DNA of 64,000 nt from Bradyrhizobium arachidis (GTDB lineage: Bacteria > Pseudomonadota > Alphaproteobacteria > Rhizobiales > Xanthobacteraceae), in NCBI RefSeq assembly GCF_015291705.1, contig NZ_CP030050.1:8246001-8310000 (forward strand), written 5' to 3'. Made by a program: the position numbers and the translations under genes. How positions within the stretch are numbered: position 1 is the stretch's first letter; each line of letters opens with the position of its first letter. Shown here in pieces: positions 8,394-16,583 of this stretch. The notes beneath the pieces are model-generated. The model made no database searches. It was not told the DNA's origin and saw nothing but the letters and a program-made list of their open reading frames with translations.

Positions 8394-9266
8394 ATGCCTG
8401 AGAAAAAGAAGATTTCAGCGGCACCAAGCTGGCTAGGACTGAGCGAAGACCGTCAGAGCTTCTTGTTTATACCGGAGCGCGCCCATGTCGTGAGGCGGAT
8501 CTTCGAATTGGCTATCGGCGGAATGGGGAGCTACGCGATCGCAAATTACCTGGATGAAAGAAAGGTGCCGACCTTCACGCAAACGACAAAGTGGGATCAC
8601 ACAACCATCGACTATATGTTACGGAATCGCGCTACCTACGGAGAGTACCAGCCCAAAAGCTTCGCAAGCGGTCACAAGAAGGGCATCCCCAATGGCCCCC
8701 CTGTGAGTGGTTACTATCCAGCCGTCATAGATCAAGAAACGTTCGAGCGCGCGCAGGTTGCTCGCCAACAAAATCTTGCAAACCGCGGCCGTAAGGGTAA
8801 CGATCTTGCAAACATCTTCGCAGGACTCACTACCTGCGGTTATTGCGGCAATGAAATCGTTCTCCACCGCGTCTCGAATGTCCAAGTTCTCGCATGTACA
8901 CAAGTCGTTGATGGCAATGGATGCACTCGAACAGCGTGGACATATCGGGACTTTGAGGCGACGGTCTTCGCATTCTTGATACATCCTGCCCTGTCTCAGC
9001 GATTTCGAGGCGAGCAAAGGAGCACGTTGCTCGAGCTGGCGGAGAGAGTCGCGAAATGCCTGACTGCTCAAAAGCCATATTTCGCCACGCGGGTCGAAAT
9101 CGCCATACTGCTAAAGCAAACCGTCACGCATTTGGCCCTTTACAGCGCTGCAGTCATCGAATCTCCACGCCTGCCTTCGGCGCAGATTAGCAAAGATGTT
9201 AGGGGACGATTTCTTGAAATCCGGCTTTGGGATGGCCCCGTGGACAAATACCTTTCCGTACTTTGA
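8394..9266 (+). pseudogene. Serine recombinase remnant lacking catalytic domain
   Basis: 290 residues matching the C-terminal part of large serine recombinases: the Recombinase domain (SWLGLSEDRQSFLFIPERA, VVRRIFELAIGGMGSYAIANYLDERKVPTF, the DYMLRNRATYGEYQP loop, then PAVIDQETFERAQVARQQ), followed by the zinc-ribbon LTTCGYCGNEIVLHR with a degenerate second half, and a tail. The N-terminal resolvase domain with the catalytic serine is missing: the in-frame DNA upstream back to the stop at 8256 encodes nothing resembling it. This is therefore most likely a decayed integrase, evidence that the region was once mobile. The alternative, a functional stand-alone DNA-binding fragment, is less likely. 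Confidence 0.75.
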
Positions 9267-9368
9267 GCCTCGGCGCATGCGGTTCAAGCGTTCCGCATAC
9301 ATTTGGAGCGGTTCAAAAAGCGGCCTTAGGGCTACTCGACTATCGATGCTGCCAGCTCGGCGATCTTC

Positions 9369-10043
9369 CTAGCGGGGGCTTGGAAAATGCGTGTGCAGAT
9401 TGTTCAGATTTATTTGGTGCAGCGTACAGACATGCAGCGTTTTTCGAGTTGCCCTCAAGAGCATGGAGCGGCCCAATCGAGCGGCGGGCGCCTCCAGCCG
9501 GTAGGTCCCACTATCTCCGAAATATCCGACAAATAATTCCAAAAAACCATGATCATTAAGCGCAATTATGAGATTTCTTGCTGCGCCCGAGTCTATGCCG
9601 GCATCACTTGCGCGTATTTGAGATAATGAAACTCTTCTCCATGTAGGCAGGCTGCCTATCTGCAAACACATCAGCCCTTCGCGCACTACCGCGCCGAGGA
9701 AACACTCCACTTCGGGTTTAAGGGTCGACGGTTCCCGTCGCCTGATGATATCGTGGTGTCCCTTAATCTCGGACCAAAAGGTACGTACGACATCGTGCGA
9801 TGCATGGGAAAGTGCACCGCAGGAGAGATCGGCCGAAGGGAATCGCGTTCGTTCTGATCGACGTGGCAAACATTTGGCACGGCCAGCGTTCAACGTACGC
9901 AGCCGATTTTGAATGCTGAAGTAGCTGCGCTGCATCATAGATGCGAGTTCAGTCGGGGACTTTCCCTGAGAAGCCAACTCGAGAAGCCGGGTATCATCAC
10001 CTTCAGTCCATCGTTTTCCGCCACGCGCGCGCATAGAGGACAT
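9369..10043 (-). CDS. SANT/Myb-like HTH hypothetical protein
   Basis: About 224 residues, not recognised as a whole. The N terminus (KRWTEGDDTRLLELASQGKS, then PTELASMMQRSYFSIQNRLRTL) is a SANT/Myb-like or GcrA-like helix-turn-helix. The rest includes a possible winged-helix segment (SGAARNLIIALNDHGFLELF and GYFGDSGTYRLE). Composition and lack of a clear ribosome-binding site leave open that this is a decayed gene or a fusion of two fragments. Neighbours are a recombinase remnant and tiny genes, so it is part of the accessory region. Start placed at an internal ATG (MSSMRARGG); an upstream ATG at 10064 is also possible. Confidence 0.4.
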   Translation of the reverse strand: MSSMRARGGKRWTEGDDTRLLELASQGKSPTELASMMQRSYFSIQNRLRTLNAGRAKCLPRRSERTRFPSADLSCGALSHASHDVVRTFWSEIKGHHDIIRRREPSTLKPEVECFLGAVVREGLMCLQIGSLPTWRRVSLSQIRASDAGIDSGAARNLIIALNDHGFLELFVGYFGDSGTYRLEAPAARLGRSMLLRATRKTLHVCTLHQINLNNLHTHFPSPR

Positions 10044-10220
10044 GCACCGAGTAAGGGTCAGCACCTCAGTGACAGTTCAGCATGAACGAGCACTGATCGG
10101 ATCAGCCGCGCCCGCGCCGCTAAGGTTGCACCGATTTTGGGCACCGACCCCAATTCCCTGCTCCGCTCGATGCTCGATGGGCAAATTGAGCCGGTCCCGA
10201 TCTCCACTTTGCTACGTAAT

Positions 10221-10272
10221 CGTCGGTGCTGAACCATGCGGATTAGGACCCGCAAGCGCGAGGGAGACTTTC
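10221..10272 (+). promoter_or_regulatory. Possible degenerate leader element
   Basis: cgtcggtgctga (10221-10232), then CCCGC/GAGGG around 10249-10264, precede the start of the next small gene. The layout resembles the two better leaders at 10678-10741 and 11098-11171 but sequence agreement is weak. Confidence 0.25.
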
Positions 10273-10488
10273 ATGCAAGATCGCCAACAAGCCCATTCCC
10301 CCAATGAACCGAATTATCGCTTCGTGGCACGGCAACAGATCAGAGCGGCGAAGCTGGCCTATGAACGAGCGCAGCGAGCGTTTGAGCAGACCCGCGCTAC
10401 GCTTAAACAGTCCCAAATCGTCTTGGAGCAGTCGTTCAAAGTCCTCGGCTCCTGTTCAGAGCAAGGGCAGGACAGGACGCAAGAGTAA
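10273..10488 (+). CDS. Small coiled-coil hypothetical protein
   Basis: A 71-residue protein of unknown function. The central part (RQQIRAAKLAYERAQRAFEQ, then TRATLKQSQIVLEQSFKVLG) is one long heptad-like helix, so a coiled coil is likely. The ATG at 10273 is preceded by GAGGGAG at 10260-10266, a good ribosome-binding site; the frame open further upstream is not needed. It is one of a string of very small plus-strand genes between 10.2 and 11.7 kb with no domain of known function. Confidence 0.55.
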   Translation: MQDRQQAHSPNEPNYRFVARQQIRAAKLAYERAQRAFEQTRATLKQSQIVLEQSFKVLGSCSEQGQDRTQE

Positions 10489-10677
10489 GCTGCCTCAGTT
10501 GGGTGGTTCCTTTCATCGTGATGGCACTTATTGGCCCCACGAGGTCGCGTGCGCTCAGTCTTGTCAATTAGCGCGCGTCTCCAAGGCAAAGCCCGTTCGC
10601 CGCAGCTTGGATTAAATGTGCTCTCACGACGGAAATAAGCCGCGAACTGGGGTATCATTTCGAACATCACCGACAAA

Positions 10678-10741
10678 GGCTCGGCTCGGAGGCGTCGGTG
10701 GCTGAGAGACAGCTTGTGCTCCCGCCTCTCGCGAGGAGCCG
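10678..10741 (+). promoter_or_regulatory. Leader with conserved block and RBS-covering hairpin
   Basis: gtcggtggctgagagac (10694-10710) and gtgctcccgcct (about 10715-10727) recur in the leader at 11118-11151. The 3' part can fold: CCTC (10725-10728) pairs with GAGG (10733-10736) over the loop TCGC, extended by GCT (10718-10720) with AGC (10737-10739). The hairpin contains the ribosome-binding site AGGAG (10734-10738) of the gene starting at 10742. Confidence 0.5.
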
Positions 10742-10960
10742 ATGGAACGATCCCGCCAACTTCAACATCTAGAACAAGCTGAGCGTCACGTGTTGCGTGG
10801 CGAGCAGAACGTATCCGACCGAGAGCAGCGCATCGAAGACCTTGAAAATCACGGGTATGACGTAACTCTGGCCCGCGAACTATTGGAGACGTTCCTCCGC
10901 ACTCAAGCGCAATTCGTCACGCACCGCGATCTGATCCTCAGAGAACTGGACCACGCTTGA
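10742..10960 (+). CDS. Small conserved helical protein
   Basis: A 72-residue all-helical protein (MERSRQLQHLEQAERHVLRG, then NVSDREQRIEDLENHGYDVT, then ARELLETFLRTQAQFVTHRD). From recognition, near-identical small proteins appear widespread in Bradyrhizobium, without known function; a stress or surface role cannot be derived here. AGGAG lies just 3 bases before the ATG and is inside a predicted leader hairpin, so translation may be regulated. Charged heptads suggest self-association. Confidence 0.75.
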   Translation: MERSRQLQHLEQAERHVLRGEQNVSDREQRIEDLENHGYDVTLARELLETFLRTQAQFVTHRDLILRELDHA

Positions 10961-11097
10961 ACCACGGCCGATCATTGACGGCACTTAGACCACCACGATG
11001 TCTCGACGCATAAAGCGATCGCAATGCAACAGCGCGAGTTGCCTCGCTTCAAGCTAGGAACTACCCGTCCTTTAGAGTATTGTGCCGTCGTCACCGG

Positions 11098-11171
11098 CCA
11101 AGGCTCTGCCCATAGGTGTCGGTGGCTGAGAGACCCAGCGTGCTCCCGCCTGCTAACAGGGGAGTGCTGCT
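11098..11171 (+). promoter_or_regulatory. Second copy of hairpin leader
   Basis: Contains gtcggtggctgagagac (11118-11134) and gtgctcccgcct (11140-11151), shared with the leader at 10678-10741. CCTG (11149-11152) pairs with CAGG (11157-11160) over CTAA, and CTCC (11143-11146) pairs with GGAG (11161-11164). The inner helix differs from the other copy by a compensating base pair. AGGGGAG (11158-11164) is the ribosome-binding site of the ATG at 11172. Confidence 0.5.
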
Positions 11172-11338
11172 ATGTCGGAGTATTCTCGAAAAATTTTCAG
11201 TCCGCGCTCATCGCCGAAGAGATTGAGCGAACCCGGGAAATCTGTGCACACTCGCTGGCGCTACTCCGGTTGCCCATTCCGAGCACGTTTCTCGGCGACA
11301 AACTCCACCCACCGCCTAAGACGGAAGGGGACGAGTAA
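11172..11338 (+). pseudogene. Frameshifted small genus-type protein
   Basis: The ATG at 11172 has a good ribosome-binding site, but its frame (MSEYSRKIFSPRSS and on) soon becomes Arg/Ser-rich noise. In the -1 frame from about 11190 a protein-like sequence follows (KNFQSALIAEEIERTREICA, then HSLALLRLPIPSTFLGD, ending KTEGDE at 11338), which resembles small conserved rhizobial proteins and has no start codon of its own. The frames could be joined by a one-base change in the run AAAAATTTT (11189-11197). So this looks like a recent frameshift, a sequencing error, or less likely a recoding site. Function unknown. Confidence 0.45.
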
Positions 11339-11511
11339 GGCCGACGTGCAACCTGTCAGCATCAACGTCGCCTTGAGCACAAAGTGGATGCGCGACCTAC
11401 AAGAGTTCCTTCACCTTGATCTAGGGATACATCCGAACGGGCAATAGCCGAAGATCGCTTCGCGCTGACAGAGTGAGGTCGCTGCTGCTGGGGGCCAAAC
11501 GGAGATGTCCG

Positions 11512-11676
11512 ATGGGTGTGGCAGGCTGGCGCTTTGCGCATATGAAGAGAACTCTCCGCTCCCGGGCGGTCTTTATCAGCGTGCTGGAAGAGTTGCCCTT
11601 TATCTGCCCGGTGGCGGTCGCAATCGGCTCGCTGATCATGATCGGCATCGCTCTCTGCAAGGATTGGCCGCAGTGA
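11512..11676 (+). CDS. Small predicted membrane protein
   Basis: A 54-residue protein with one hydrophobic segment (FICPVAVAIGSLIMIGIALC, residues ~30-49) after a basic N-terminal stretch (MKRTLRSR). One transmembrane helix with the N terminus inside is likely. The ATG at 11512 has CGGAG at 11500-11504; an internal ATG at 11542 is possible. Unknown function, no neighbours that inform on it; may be one of the short orphan genes of this accessory region. Confidence 0.4.
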   Translation: MGVAGWRFAHMKRTLRSRAVFISVLEELPFICPVAVAIGSLIMIGIALCKDWPQ

Positions 11677-11928
11677 GGCCTCGATCATCTACCGAATGAT
11701 CTGCAATCTTCTCGTAGCCGTTACGCGGAAATCTTTTCGTGCCGTTATGGCATTTCGCGCATCATCTCAACCTCGATGCGAACCGTGCCAGCATCGAAAG
11801 TCTGACGGGAAATTCCTCGACATTTTCTTGAAGTCCTCCCTTGTAATCCACCTCACACCTGCACCGAAGCGCAGTCCGATATAGTCCAGTCGCTCTTGCG
11901 GGGTTGGGCGCCGAAACGGGAGACCGGC

Positions 11929-12942
11929 ATGTCAAACTCGTCTGCGCTTTTGCGATGGTCGACCGAGATGCTGCCGGAGCACGTTCGGTTCTCCACGTTC
12001 CGTGAGGAGTTTGCGCGGCTGAACCTCGCCTTGGACGTGATAGATCACAGCGGCGGCCGCCCGCGTATTGACGTCACCTACTTGTCTCTCGGCGCGGTTA
12101 GCGTTTGTAGCATTGTCACCACGCCGGTGGAGTTTATCCGTCACAAACACCACCTCAAGGATAGCCGCGACCAATTCGGACTGAACATCGTCGAGGCTGG
12201 GCCGGTCCAATTTGCAAATGCTGGCCGGGAACATGTCTATGATGCCGGCTCCGCTTGTTTGATTGACCGGGGAAGGCCGCTGCGAGTGTTTGGGCCGCGT
12301 GGTGGCAGCGTCAAATTCGTGACCGTGCCGGCTGCTGCCCTTAGGTCTCTGGTTGCGCAGCCGGAAGATCTTGCAGGTCGGCCGGTGCATCGCGGACCGG
12401 CGCTTAGATTGCTCGGTCGCTACCTGCGGTCGCTCGCATCCTTCAAACAACCTCCGTCATCAAAACTGGCGTCCACCGTCGGCGTACATCTCCTCGATCT
12501 CGTGGCCGCGACGCTCGGGCCGACCGCCGAAGTTGCAGACATGGTTACGGAGCGTGGTGTGAAGGCGGCCAAGCTTCAGGCGATCCTGGCGGAGGTCGCG
12601 CAACGCTTCGGCGATCCCAATTTCGATCTGGACAATGTTGCTGGAACGCTCGGTATGTCGCGGCGATACGTGCAAAAATTGCTCGAAGGGACCGGAAAGT
12701 CGTTCACCGAGCACCTTGCAGGGTGTCGGCTTGAGCGTGCCTTCGCGATGTTGGCTGACCCGCACCATCTGCATTTGGCCATCATTGATATCGCGTTTGC
12801 AGTCGGCTTTGGTGACCTTTCTCATTTCAATCGCTCGTTCCGCCGACGCTTCGGCGAGACGCCGTCAGGCGTACGCGCCACATCAATCGTGCGGCAGAAG
12901 TCATCCAGCGCCTCCTCACAATGCGCTGGCGACGGCCGCTGA
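11929..12942 (+). CDS. AraC-family transcription regulator
   Basis: A 337-residue regulator with an N-terminal AraC-binding-like (cupin-like) domain and a C-terminal AraC-type double helix-turn-helix (about residues 225-330: LDNVAGTLGMSRRYVQKLLE, GTGKSFTEHLAGCRLERAF, and IIDIAFAVGFGDLSHFNRSF with RRRFGETPSGVR). The second helix-turn-helix matches the family consensus closely, so DNA binding should be intact. Start at ATG 11929 (MSNSSALLRW) behind CGGGAGA; the 11 extra in-frame residues upstream look noncoding. No catabolic gene adjoins it; the target is unknown. It lies inside the segment bounded by the two porin copies. Confidence 0.85.
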   Translation: MSNSSALLRWSTEMLPEHVRFSTFREEFARLNLALDVIDHSGGRPRIDVTYLSLGAVSVCSIVTTPVEFIRHKHHLKDSRDQFGLNIVEAGPVQFANAGREHVYDAGSACLIDRGRPLRVFGPRGGSVKFVTVPAAALRSLVAQPEDLAGRPVHRGPALRLLGRYLRSLASFKQPPSSKLASTVGVHLLDLVAATLGPTAEVADMVTERGVKAAKLQAILAEVAQRFGDPNFDLDNVAGTLGMSRRYVQKLLEGTGKSFTEHLAGCRLERAFAMLADPHHLHLAIIDIAFAVGFGDLSHFNRSFRRRFGETPSGVRATSIVRQKSSSASSQCAGDGR

Positions 12943-13741
12943 AGTGCGGATACGCACCGGGAGGGCGCAAGGCATCATGAGCGAGGCCGCAGTAAGGCCG
13001 TACAGGAGCCCAGGCGCGCGCGGGCTACCGGACACCGGACCACGCCAGCGCATAGGAGAGCCCGCAAAGGGCCGTAGAGCGCCAGCTACGTGCTCCAAGG
13101 GCACCCCGACCGGCCGCACGAGCGCCATGTAAAACTAGGGCCTATTAGGGCCCAGCCGGTTCGGACAGGCTTCTCGCCCGCCCGGCAACAACAGAAATAT
13201 ACCTTTATCTTCAAGCACTTCCGTCGATTTCAACAAGCCGAAAAATCGCTTGCAGCAAGGACCACACGGTTTTGCCGTACGCACGGCCCGCTATTCGCCG
13301 CAGTTTTCCCAGCCCTGTCGACAGAGCCGGAAACTTACAGGCGAGACGAACCTGACAGCGCCGTTCGTCCACGCGCGGTTTCGGGCTCACGGAGAGCAAT
13401 CCGCCCCGCCCTAACCTCTCGCGTCCGACGCTGCCGCGTCCACCGCCCCCCTGCTCGCGAACCGTGACGACCTCACGATCGCCCCTCAAGGATGAGCCGG
13501 GATGGGCGACACATACGCTATTTCCGAATTTCGGTAAAGCGGAATATTTTTGGGAGGAGGGGTTGACGGGCGGCGACACAGGCCGCGCTACGCAGGCCCG
13601 GACGGAGCGGAGCGCAATCCGGGGCGGCTGTCGCTCGTGGCAAGAACCCGGATTACGCTGAGCCTGTCATCGGGCGGCGCTCCGCGCCGACCCGTTGGCT
13701 TCCTCCGGGCTACAAATCTCCGTCGGGGCTACGAATCGCCA
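12943..13741. other. Gap with dispersed repeats, no supported gene
   Basis: About 800 bases of GC-rich DNA without a protein-like frame. It contains a palindrome CCGAATTTCGG (13524-13534) and the inverted repeat pair described at 13590-13713. Confidence 0.5.
13590..13713. repeat. Inverted pair of dispersed Bradyrhizobium-type repeats
   Basis: One unit at 13590-13624 (tacgcaggcccggacggagc and on to caatccgggg) and an opposite-facing relic at 13646-13713 (cccggattacgctgag to cctccgggctac). Both resemble the common intergenic unit gtagcccggatggagcg...aatccgggg; another copy is at 19551-19586. Confidence 0.6.
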
Positions 13742-13773
13742 CAAAAAAACACCCGGCGGTTGCCCGCCGGGTG
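13742..13773 (-). terminator. Intrinsic terminator of porin 2
   Basis: ACCCGGCGG (13751-13759) pairs with CCGCCGGGT (13764-13772) over a 4-base loop; on the minus strand it is followed by GTTTTTTTG. It lies 26 bases after the porin stop codon. Confidence 0.85.
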
Positions 13774-13799
13774 CTTCGTCGAATTGCTTTCGACTAATC

Positions 13800-15374
13800 T
13801 TACCAGTTGCGCTGAGCGCGGAGCAGCAGGGTGAACGAGTCCTGATCCTTCAGCTCGGTTGTCGCGGCCGGCTTGGCGACCGGGAAGTTGGCGCCGGCAG
13901 CAACCACGCCAGCATACTTCTGGTCGACGTGGGTCCAGGTGAAGTCGCCCGAGAACGTGAGGTTCTTGACCGGGGTCCAGCGGGTGATCAGGCCAATCTG
14001 ACCGATGTTGAAGTCAGGATTGCACGAGGTCACGCCCGCAACCGACGAGAACACGCCACCAGCTCCGCAGAGGAAGGTCTTGGTCCCACCACCGAACTGG
14101 GCCTGAGCGTAGGCACCGTAGATCGCGGTGTTCCAGTACGGGTCCCAGTTGTGGGTGTAAGCGCCACGGAAGCCCCAGGTCTTGACGCTTTCCTGCGAAC
14201 CGCCTGTGACGTACGTGGTGTCCGGAGCGGTAACCGCGGCGACGCTCTGGTAGGCAAGGCTCGAGCCGCCGTACATGATGTACGAGCCGCCCGCCAGGTT
14301 CTGGAAGTTGTAGCGGGTCGCGCCGTCGGTGTAGACGCCCGAGATGTTGATCACGTCACCCGCACCGGTCGGGATGTTCTTGATCGACAGAGCGAGCTGA
14401 ACCGCCCAACCCCACTTGTCGTCGGGGTGACCAGTCGTCTCGGTCGCGCCGTAGTAGGCAACGTGGTTGTCATGCGCAGCCACCGACGCCTGGAAGAGAC
14501 CCCAAGCCTGATCGACACGCACCATACCGACGAGGTTCGGCGAACGCGAGCCGCCGATGGCATTGGCACCCAGCGCACCAGTGGTCAAACCGGCGATAGC
14601 AGCAGCACCAGCAGCGCTGCTGACGTTGAGGTTGCCGGCCTGGTAGTACGCAGTTGCGTCTTCAGCCGAGAACGCCGCCGTCACGCCCTGACCGAAGTCA
14701 GCGGTGTAGGTGAACTGGTTGACACCAGTGACCGTGCCCGAGCCGCCGACGAGACCGTCGAAGTTGTTGCCGGGATAGTTGGTCCAGGGCGCGTCGAACT
14801 GCGACACGGCCTTACCCATGGTGAAGCCGGCGAACTGGATGAAGGCATAGTACACGCCGAGCGCACCGCCCGAGGTGCCGCCGTCAGTCGGGTTGATCGA
14901 CGAACCGACCAGCGCCGGGGACGCACCAGCGTTGTTGAGGGCCAGCGTGCTGCTATAGGCAGTGCCGCCGAACCCAGAACCCGTGCCTTGATAGCTACCC
15001 GTGGTCCAGGAGAACGTCGCATCGAAGAACGTGCGGACGACGCCGTATTCGGTTGCGGTGCGCGTGTCGATGTTGAGATCTTCACGAGCGCGCATGGTGT
15101 AGTAGTTGCTCAGGCGATTGCGCCCCGCGGCAGGCGCGGTACGCTGCGAGTCATAGATGCTGTTGGTGTTCAGACCAACTTCAGCGCGCAGATAGCCACC
15201 CAGCTTGATGCAGGTGTCAGTGCCCGGGATGTAGTAGAAGCCGGCGCCGTACAGCGAGCAGATCTTCACGTATTCGACCGCCTTGGCCTTCACGGGAAGA
15301 TCGGCTGCGAACGCGCCGGAGACGGCCATCAGGCCGGCTGCCGAGCCGAGAAAGAGCGTCTTCGTTAACTTCAT
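13800..15374 (-). CDS. Porin_2-type outer-membrane porin (copy 2)
   Basis: A 524-residue porin of exactly the same length as the copy at 6334-7908. The signal peptide is MKLTKTLFLGSAAGLMAVSGAFA; the mature part is about 97% identical to copy 1, with changes clustered in likely loops (for example YLMYGNSGVAY against YIMYGGSSLAY) and the same C-terminal RAQRNW. I start at ATG 15374 rather than further upstream because this gives the signal peptide and has GGAGG about 7 bases ahead. The flanking untranslated regions and terminators of the two porins are unrelated, so sequence identity stops close to the coding ends. Divergent from its neighbouring MarR gene, with 534 bases between. Confidence 0.95.
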   Translation of the reverse strand: MKLTKTLFLGSAAGLMAVSGAFAADLPVKAKAVEYVKICSLYGAGFYYIPGTDTCIKLGGYLRAEVGLNTNSIYDSQRTAPAAGRNRLSNYYTMRAREDLNIDTRTATEYGVVRTFFDATFSWTTGSYQGTGSGFGGTAYSSTLALNNAGASPALVGSSINPTDGGTSGGALGVYYAFIQFAGFTMGKAVSQFDAPWTNYPGNNFDGLVGGSGTVTGVNQFTYTADFGQGVTAAFSAEDATAYYQAGNLNVSSAAGAAAIAGLTTGALGANAIGGSRSPNLVGMVRVDQAWGLFQASVAAHDNHVAYYGATETTGHPDDKWGWAVQLALSIKNIPTGAGDVINISGVYTDGATRYNFQNLAGGSYIMYGGSSLAYQSVAAVTAPDTTYVTGGSQESVKTWGFRGAYTHNWDPYWNTAIYGAYAQAQFGGGTKTFLCGAGGVFSSVAGVTSCNPDFNIGQIGLITRWTPVKNLTFSGDFTWTHVDQKYAGVVAAGANFPVAKPAATTELKDQDSFTLLLRAQRNW

Positions 15375-15630
15375 TAGTAAACCTCCAGGTGTCGGTTCAG
15401 GGGGCCGGGTCCTCGCTGGAGGCCGCGTTACCCACATCAATTTCCGTTCAATTCAGGTCCGCACTGAAGGTCCGGACTGAAACGACAGTGAGGTGCCCCC
15501 CCTCCGTCGTGCTTCACGTATAGTTTATAAAAACAATCGCCTCAATTCATTGATTTGATGAAGCGCAAGTTCTGAAGAGGATGTTGCCGCCAAGCAACAG
15601 GGCGGTTTACTGGCCATCTAGATGCTGAAA

Positions 15631-15722
15631 ACAAAAGAAAAAGCCCTCAGGGGGCATCCCGAGGGCTTTCTTGGAGGTCTCACATTGCTAGCTGTCGACG
15701 TTGGTCAAGAGCAGCAAACTTG
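15631..15722 (-). ncRNA. Candidate small RNA between porin 2 and MarR
   Basis: On the minus strand a perfect TATAAT lies at 15734-15729; a transcript starting near 15722 would run about 90 bases into a strong intrinsic terminator (15641-15668) and end in a T-rich tail. No open reading frame of note lies inside. No good -35 box is visible, so the promoter is weak evidence. The only gene nearby, porin 2, begins more than 250 bases downstream of the terminator, so the terminator is unexplained otherwise. Confidence 0.4.
15636..15672. terminator. Bidirectional intrinsic terminator
   Basis: AAGCCCTC (15641-15648) pairs with GAGGGCTT (15661-15668). The minus-strand side has a long T-rich tail (TTTTTCTTTTG), the plus-strand side only TTTCTT, so minus-strand use is more likely. 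Confidence 0.7.
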
Positions 15723-15908
15723 AGTGGGATTATATGTAACTCAATTAATTGTTTTATGCAAGCGTTGAATGGCCAAATGGTTTTCGCGGCACGATAGGCA
15801 TCGACGCCTCCCGCACGCTATGCACGGGACACGTGCCCAATATCCCGGTACAAGATCTACTTTGCTGACCTGTCTGATTTCCTTCTGCCTGAGCAATCCC
15901 GGGACCAC

Positions 15909-16388
15909 ATGATTGAGAAGAGGCTCGACAGAGCGATTACGGACTTCATTTGGAATGTGGTCGAAATCCACTCTCAGCTCGAGGACATCCACACCAGCTG
16001 GGCCACCCTGCTAGGCATTACCGAGCCGCAGTGGCTCATCTTGATGGCCATCACCGAACTCGATGAGGGGCGCGGCGTCGCCGGAATCGACATCGCGAAC
16101 AAGCTGCGGATCCATCCGGCCTTCGTGACCAACCAGACCAAGAGCCTCGAGAAGGGCGGATTCCTGTCGCGGCGACCGGCAGCCGACGATGCCCGCTTCG
16201 TCCTGATGTCGCTGACAGAGAAGGCGACGACGGAAATCGGCAAGCTCTCCAAGAGAAGGCTCGCCTTGAATTCGACCATGTTCAATGAGCTCGATGAGGA
16301 GACCTTGGCCGATCTGAATGCTGCGCTGGCCAAGCTCGCCAAGAACGCGCGGCTTGCTGCACGATTGCTGGCCATCGACGCTTCGTAA
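15909..16388 (+). CDS. MarR-family transcription regulator (copy 2)
   Basis: A 159-residue winged-helix regulator, paralogue of the one at 5703-6182 with the same length and about 28 differences. The helix-turn-helix is IANKLRIHPAFVTNQTKSLE with KGGFLSRRPAADDARFVLMS as wing. Differences in the recognition-helix region are few (TTQTKA against TNQTKS), so the two may share operator sites. Here the gene diverges from porin 2, while copy 1 converges with porin 1, so the shared arrangement is MarR gene outermost, porin inside. Start ATG at 15909 behind CCCGGGA. Confidence 0.85.
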   Translation: MIEKRLDRAITDFIWNVVEIHSQLEDIHTSWATLLGITEPQWLILMAITELDEGRGVAGIDIANKLRIHPAFVTNQTKSLEKGGFLSRRPAADDARFVLMSLTEKATTEIGKLSKRRLALNSTMFNELDEETLADLNAALAKLAKNARLAARLLAIDAS

Positions 16389-16484
16389 ATCCGCCGACGT
16401 CGGACGCATGATCGCCTGGCCCGTCCCCGATCGTCGTCACGCCGCGCCGGAGCGACCTGCACGCGATCCTCTCTGATCCGGCTA

Positions 16485-16583
16485 AAGCGATTTCGAGCGA
16501 AGTGGACGCCGGTTCGCGTGACGAAAACGCGTCAAAAACAAGAATCCAAAAGCTTCGGTCCTGATTCAATCAGAACCGAAGCG
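16485..16583. repeat. Dispersed rhizobial palindromic element
   Basis: The stretch aagcgatttcgagcgaagtg, the ggttcgcgtg...aaaacgcgtcaaaa block, and the near-perfect inverted repeat GCTTCGGTCCTGATT (16552-16566) with AATCAGAACCGAAGC (16568-16582) match a repeat found between many Bradyrhizobium genes (recognition, not searched). The inverted repeat may also act as a transcript end for the convergent genes on both sides. Confidence 0.6.
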
